Source: Cyanobium sp. NAT70 (GTDB taxonomy: Bacteria; Cyanobacteriota; Cyanobacteriia; PCC-6307; Cyanobiaceae). From it: a stretch of DNA of 64,000 nt. Below, one piece after another: positions 61,770-64,000 of this stretch. The stretch's first letter is position 1, and each line of letters begins with the position of its first letter. The notes under the pieces were generated by a model that was not told the DNA's origin, did no database searches, and saw only the letters and a program-made list of their open reading frames with translations. The translations under genes were made by a program, and so were the position numbers. The stretch covers positions 30,781-94,780 of the forward strand of contig NZVB01000064.1 in NCBI GenBank assembly GCA_002701375.1, read 5' to 3'.

Positions 61770-63146
61770 TTAGCAGCGCTTCCAAGGTCGCTCCAGTACT
61801 GCGGCTAATGCCGCCATGACGGCGAGAAGAATCAGGACGGGTTCGAGACCGATGCTGCTCACCAAAGTGCCGGCCAGCACCAGGGGAAGGCTCAAAGCGA
61901 TGTTGATCAGATTGTTCTGCAACCCGAAGACACGTCCGCGCTCGGTTTCTGGTGTGTCTTCCTGGATGGTCGTCTGGGCTGGGATAGCCACTAATGCGGC
62001 ACCAATGCCGAGGATTCCGCACAGGGTCAGGGTGAAGGCAAGAGACCCGCGCAGTTGACTGAGCAGCACAAGACACCAGGTGATGGTGCCCAGTCCGACT
62101 GCCGTCAGGCGGCGGCGGCTATAGCGATGACCAATCTGGGCGATGACAACAGCCCCAAGAGCCATCCCGATTCCACTCATCGCTAAGAGCATGCCGAATC
62201 CGGATGGCCCCAAGCTGCTAATTAGGGCAGCCAGCTGCAGAGCCAGGACATAAAGCGCCGCCAGGAGGCTGTAGAGCAAAACAAGGTGAACCATGGCGCC
62301 ACGCACAGTGGGGACGTGCTTCAGCACTTGCAGGCCTTCTCCAATCTCTTGCCAAAGACTGGTCCCACTTGGGGGGCGCGGTTGCTCCTTGAGGCGAATG
62401 GCGAGCAGGCTCACCGCAGCCATTCCATAGCAGAAGGGCAGCAGGAGGAATTCTCCCCCTTGAGCGCCGAAGTGGAGCGCGAGCTGATGCAACCCTTTGA
62501 GAATCGGTTCTCCCAGGGCGAAACCGACAATCGTGGCTCCCATGCTGGTCGCCTGATAGAGCGAATTGGCTGCGAGCAGTTGTTTGCTAGGAACCAGCAG
62601 GGGGATGGCGGCTTGTTCGGATGGGGCAAAAAATTGCGTGAGGATCGACTCGAAGAAGGTCATCAACACCAACCCCCAGTACCCCCAAGGCAGGCCGAGC
62701 CAGGTTGGTCCTGGTAACAGGCAAAAGGGCGCGAGAAGCACCAGTAAGGCGCGCAACGCATTGGACGCGACCATCACTGGGCGCTTCGGCCAGCGATCGG
62801 ACCACACACCAGCCACGGTGCCGAGCACCATTGCCGGGATCGTGTTGGCCACGAAGATGCCAGTGGCCAGCAAGGTGATCACCTGAGCCCGCGTGGTCAA
62901 ATCCATTCGGATTGCGGAAGCCACGCCAGCCAAGGCACCGTTTTGGGTGCTCAAAAGCAGGTGTTGATCGATCAAATAGACCATCAACACGATGTAGAAC
63001 TTATCCGCCAGTTGCGAAAAGATCTGGCCCACCCAGAGCCGCTTGAAATCGGTCAGTTGCAAGACGGCTTGCAGACCGTGCCCAGGCTCGGGATCGCTAT
63101 GGATGGGAACGGTTTGTTCCTGGCTGTTCAGTCTCGGGCCGCTCAA
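61770..63146 (-). CDS. MFS transporter
   Basis: A 458-aa major facilitator with about 12 hydrophobic segments. The loop 2-3 motif region reads VAGVWSDRWPKRPVMVASN, and the central loop contains a basic stretch. Marks of the EntS/MFS exporter subgroup are present (LQLTDFKRLWVGQIFSQLAD at the start). Substrate unknown. The ATG overlaps the recO stop by 4 bp. Confidence 0.88.
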   Translation of the reverse strand: MSGPRLNSQEQTVPIHSDPEPGHGLQAVLQLTDFKRLWVGQIFSQLADKFYIVLMVYLIDQHLLLSTQNGALAGVASAIRMDLTTRAQVITLLATGIFVANTIPAMVLGTVAGVWSDRWPKRPVMVASNALRALLVLLAPFCLLPGPTWLGLPWGYWGLVLMTFFESILTQFFAPSEQAAIPLLVPSKQLLAANSLYQATSMGATIVGFALGEPILKGLHQLALHFGAQGGEFLLLPFCYGMAAVSLLAIRLKEQPRPPSGTSLWQEIGEGLQVLKHVPTVRGAMVHLVLLYSLLAALYVLALQLAALISSLGPSGFGMLLAMSGIGMALGAVVIAQIGHRYSRRRLTAVGLGTITWCLVLLSQLRGSLAFTLTLCGILGIGAALVAIPAQTTIQEDTPETERGRVFGLQNNLINIALSLPLVLAGTLVSSIGLEPVLILLAVMAALAAVLERPWKRC

Positions 63147-63952
63147 GACGTATTCGCGTCGGCGTCATGATCGCTTACCTGCGGCGTTTGAAGACTGTTT
63201 CGCAACAGCGCCATGGCACGACTGCGCCGTGGCAGATGGGTCCGGATCCAGATTTCGACCACCGCGAGAAGACGCAGCCAGACCCGTTGCGGTCCCATCA
63301 GCTCACCGGTTGATCGACGCGGCAAATCGGCACGACTTAGTCGTTGCAACAGAGCCAGTTCTGATGGGTTGAGCTGCAGCGTCGCTTCTGGTTGGGATCC
63401 AATCGCAAAGCCATCCTCCGGCAGCAGACTGCAGCGCCAGTCCCACTGACCGATCGGTGGATTGAGGGCAGCGCCACTGATGCAGCAGCTCTGCAGCGGC
63501 AGGCTGTAACCGCCAAGGGTGAGGAGGTGAATGCTGGCCTGAACGGTGGAGGCCAAGACGATGTCTCGGTCGCCTGCTGTTTGTTCCAACCGTTCGAGAT
63601 GCAAGATCAGGGTCGGGAGCAGCCCTGGGATGGGGTGATCGTCCGTGCCGATCAGAAGGCAAAGGTCGGTGAGCGCCTGAGCGGCGGCAAGGGTTTCTAG
63701 TTGCCGTCCCAGCCTGGAAAAACTGCGCTCTACACGCAGTTGTCGCACCCGTGAAAGCCCACTACGACCACCCACTTGCAGCTCCAGCAGCGTCAAAGGA
63801 GCGGCCGCGGCGAGACTGCTTTTTGGTCGACGAGCACCAGGAACGGCAAGTCGCGTCACCCCTTCAGCCTCGCTGAGCAGGGTCAGAAGCCGATCGTGTT
63901 CTCCCAGTGGTCCCACCTTCAGGGCTAATCCTTGCAAGCGACGTTCGCCCAT
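63143..63952 (-). CDS. recO: DNA repair protein RecO
   Basis: Recombination mediator that loads RecA with RecF/RecR. The N-terminal OB fold is seen in LQGLALKVGPLGEHDRLLTL and LAVPGARRPKSSLAAAAPLT; the rest is helical. The usual zinc-binding Cys cluster of some RecO proteins is reduced (CCISGAALN). ATG 63952 is preferred, two codons after an in-frame GTG at 63958. The MFS gene overlaps its stop by 4 bp. Confidence 0.9.
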   Translation of the reverse strand: MGERRLQGLALKVGPLGEHDRLLTLLSEAEGVTRLAVPGARRPKSSLAAAAPLTLLELQVGGRSGLSRVRQLRVERSFSRLGRQLETLAAAQALTDLCLLIGTDDHPIPGLLPTLILHLERLEQTAGDRDIVLASTVQASIHLLTLGGYSLPLQSCCISGAALNPPIGQWDWRCSLLPEDGFAIGSQPEATLQLNPSELALLQRLSRADLPRRSTGELMGPQRVWLRLLAVVEIWIRTHLPRRSRAMALLRNSLQTPQVSDHDADANTS

Positions 63953-63962
63953 CACCAATGGA

Positions 63963-64000
63963 TTAGTCGTGAGGTCGGCGCAAGGCCTGGAGCAGTTGCG
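63963..64000 (-). CDS. 3' end of a gene, cut by the window edge
   Basis: The last 11 codons of a minus-strand frame (QLLQALRRPHD) end in TAA at 63965-63963, 10 bp upstream of recO. In other marine Synechococcus deoC lies upstream of recO, to my recollection, so this could be its C-terminus. The sequence is too short to prove it. Confidence 0.35.
   Translation of the reverse strand, partial: QLLQALRRPHD

Overview
The window is a contiguous stretch of a cyanobacterial chromosome, almost certainly a marine picocyanobacterium of the Synechococcus type. The evidence is: RNA polymerase beta' split into rpoC1 and rpoC2, a high-light-inducible protein gene, PipX/PipY, SepF, Ycf35, several cyanobacterial domain families (DUF1257, DUF2997, DUF3143, DUF1823, DUF1997, DUF3303), BioK in place of BioH, moderate GC content, and dense genes with 4-bp ATGA overlaps. 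The species cannot be fixed from the sequence alone. I see no tRNA, rRNA, CRISPR array, insertion sequence or phage gene.

Layout. 0-20.5 kb is a housekeeping block: HtrA-type protease, rpiA, hisD (opposite strand), rpsT, TatD-type nuclease, rpoB-rpoC1-rpoC2, a 50-codon hli gene overlapping rlmN, a sodium:solute symporter, a HEAT-repeat protein, and a tight set DUF2997-Ycf35-ferredoxin-aldo/keto reductase. 20.5-27 kb holds rsmG, a J-domain protein overlapping a DUF3143 gene, and the biotin genes. bioF-bioK-bioC-bioD plus a 51-aa membrane protein are chained by ATGA overlaps; bioA is nearby on the same strand. 27-28.6 kb is gene-poor, with one DUF3303 gene and a 33-codon membrane ORF. A Ski2/Mtr4-like helicase and a DUF1997 gene follow.

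32.2-50.2 kb is a surface-polysaccharide island. It has a KpsT/KpsM/KpsE-like export cassette, three very large multidomain glycosyltransferases (two with rhamnan-synthesis-F-like domains), a sulfotransferase, coiled-coil proteins of unknown role, and rfbA-rfbC-rfbD-rfbB for dTDP-L-rhamnose. Together these suggest a rhamnose-containing, perhaps sulfated, cell-surface glycan. The most unusual gene is the KpsT-like one: it aligns along the whole ABC ATPase fold but has lost Walker A, the signature motif, Walker B and the switch histidine, while staying an intact reading frame.

50.2-64 kb returns to core functions: an isoprenylcysteine methyltransferase-like protein, two L,D-transpeptidase-like proteins, acireductone dioxygenase, cobI, a dus gene, DUF1823, der, cbiQ-type permease, pipX-pipY, sepF, proC, a GT4 glycosyltransferase (possibly dgdA), an MFS transporter, recO and the last codons of another gene.

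Residue positions were counted by eye and are approximate for the largest proteins. Family assignments rest on motif recognition, not on database searches.
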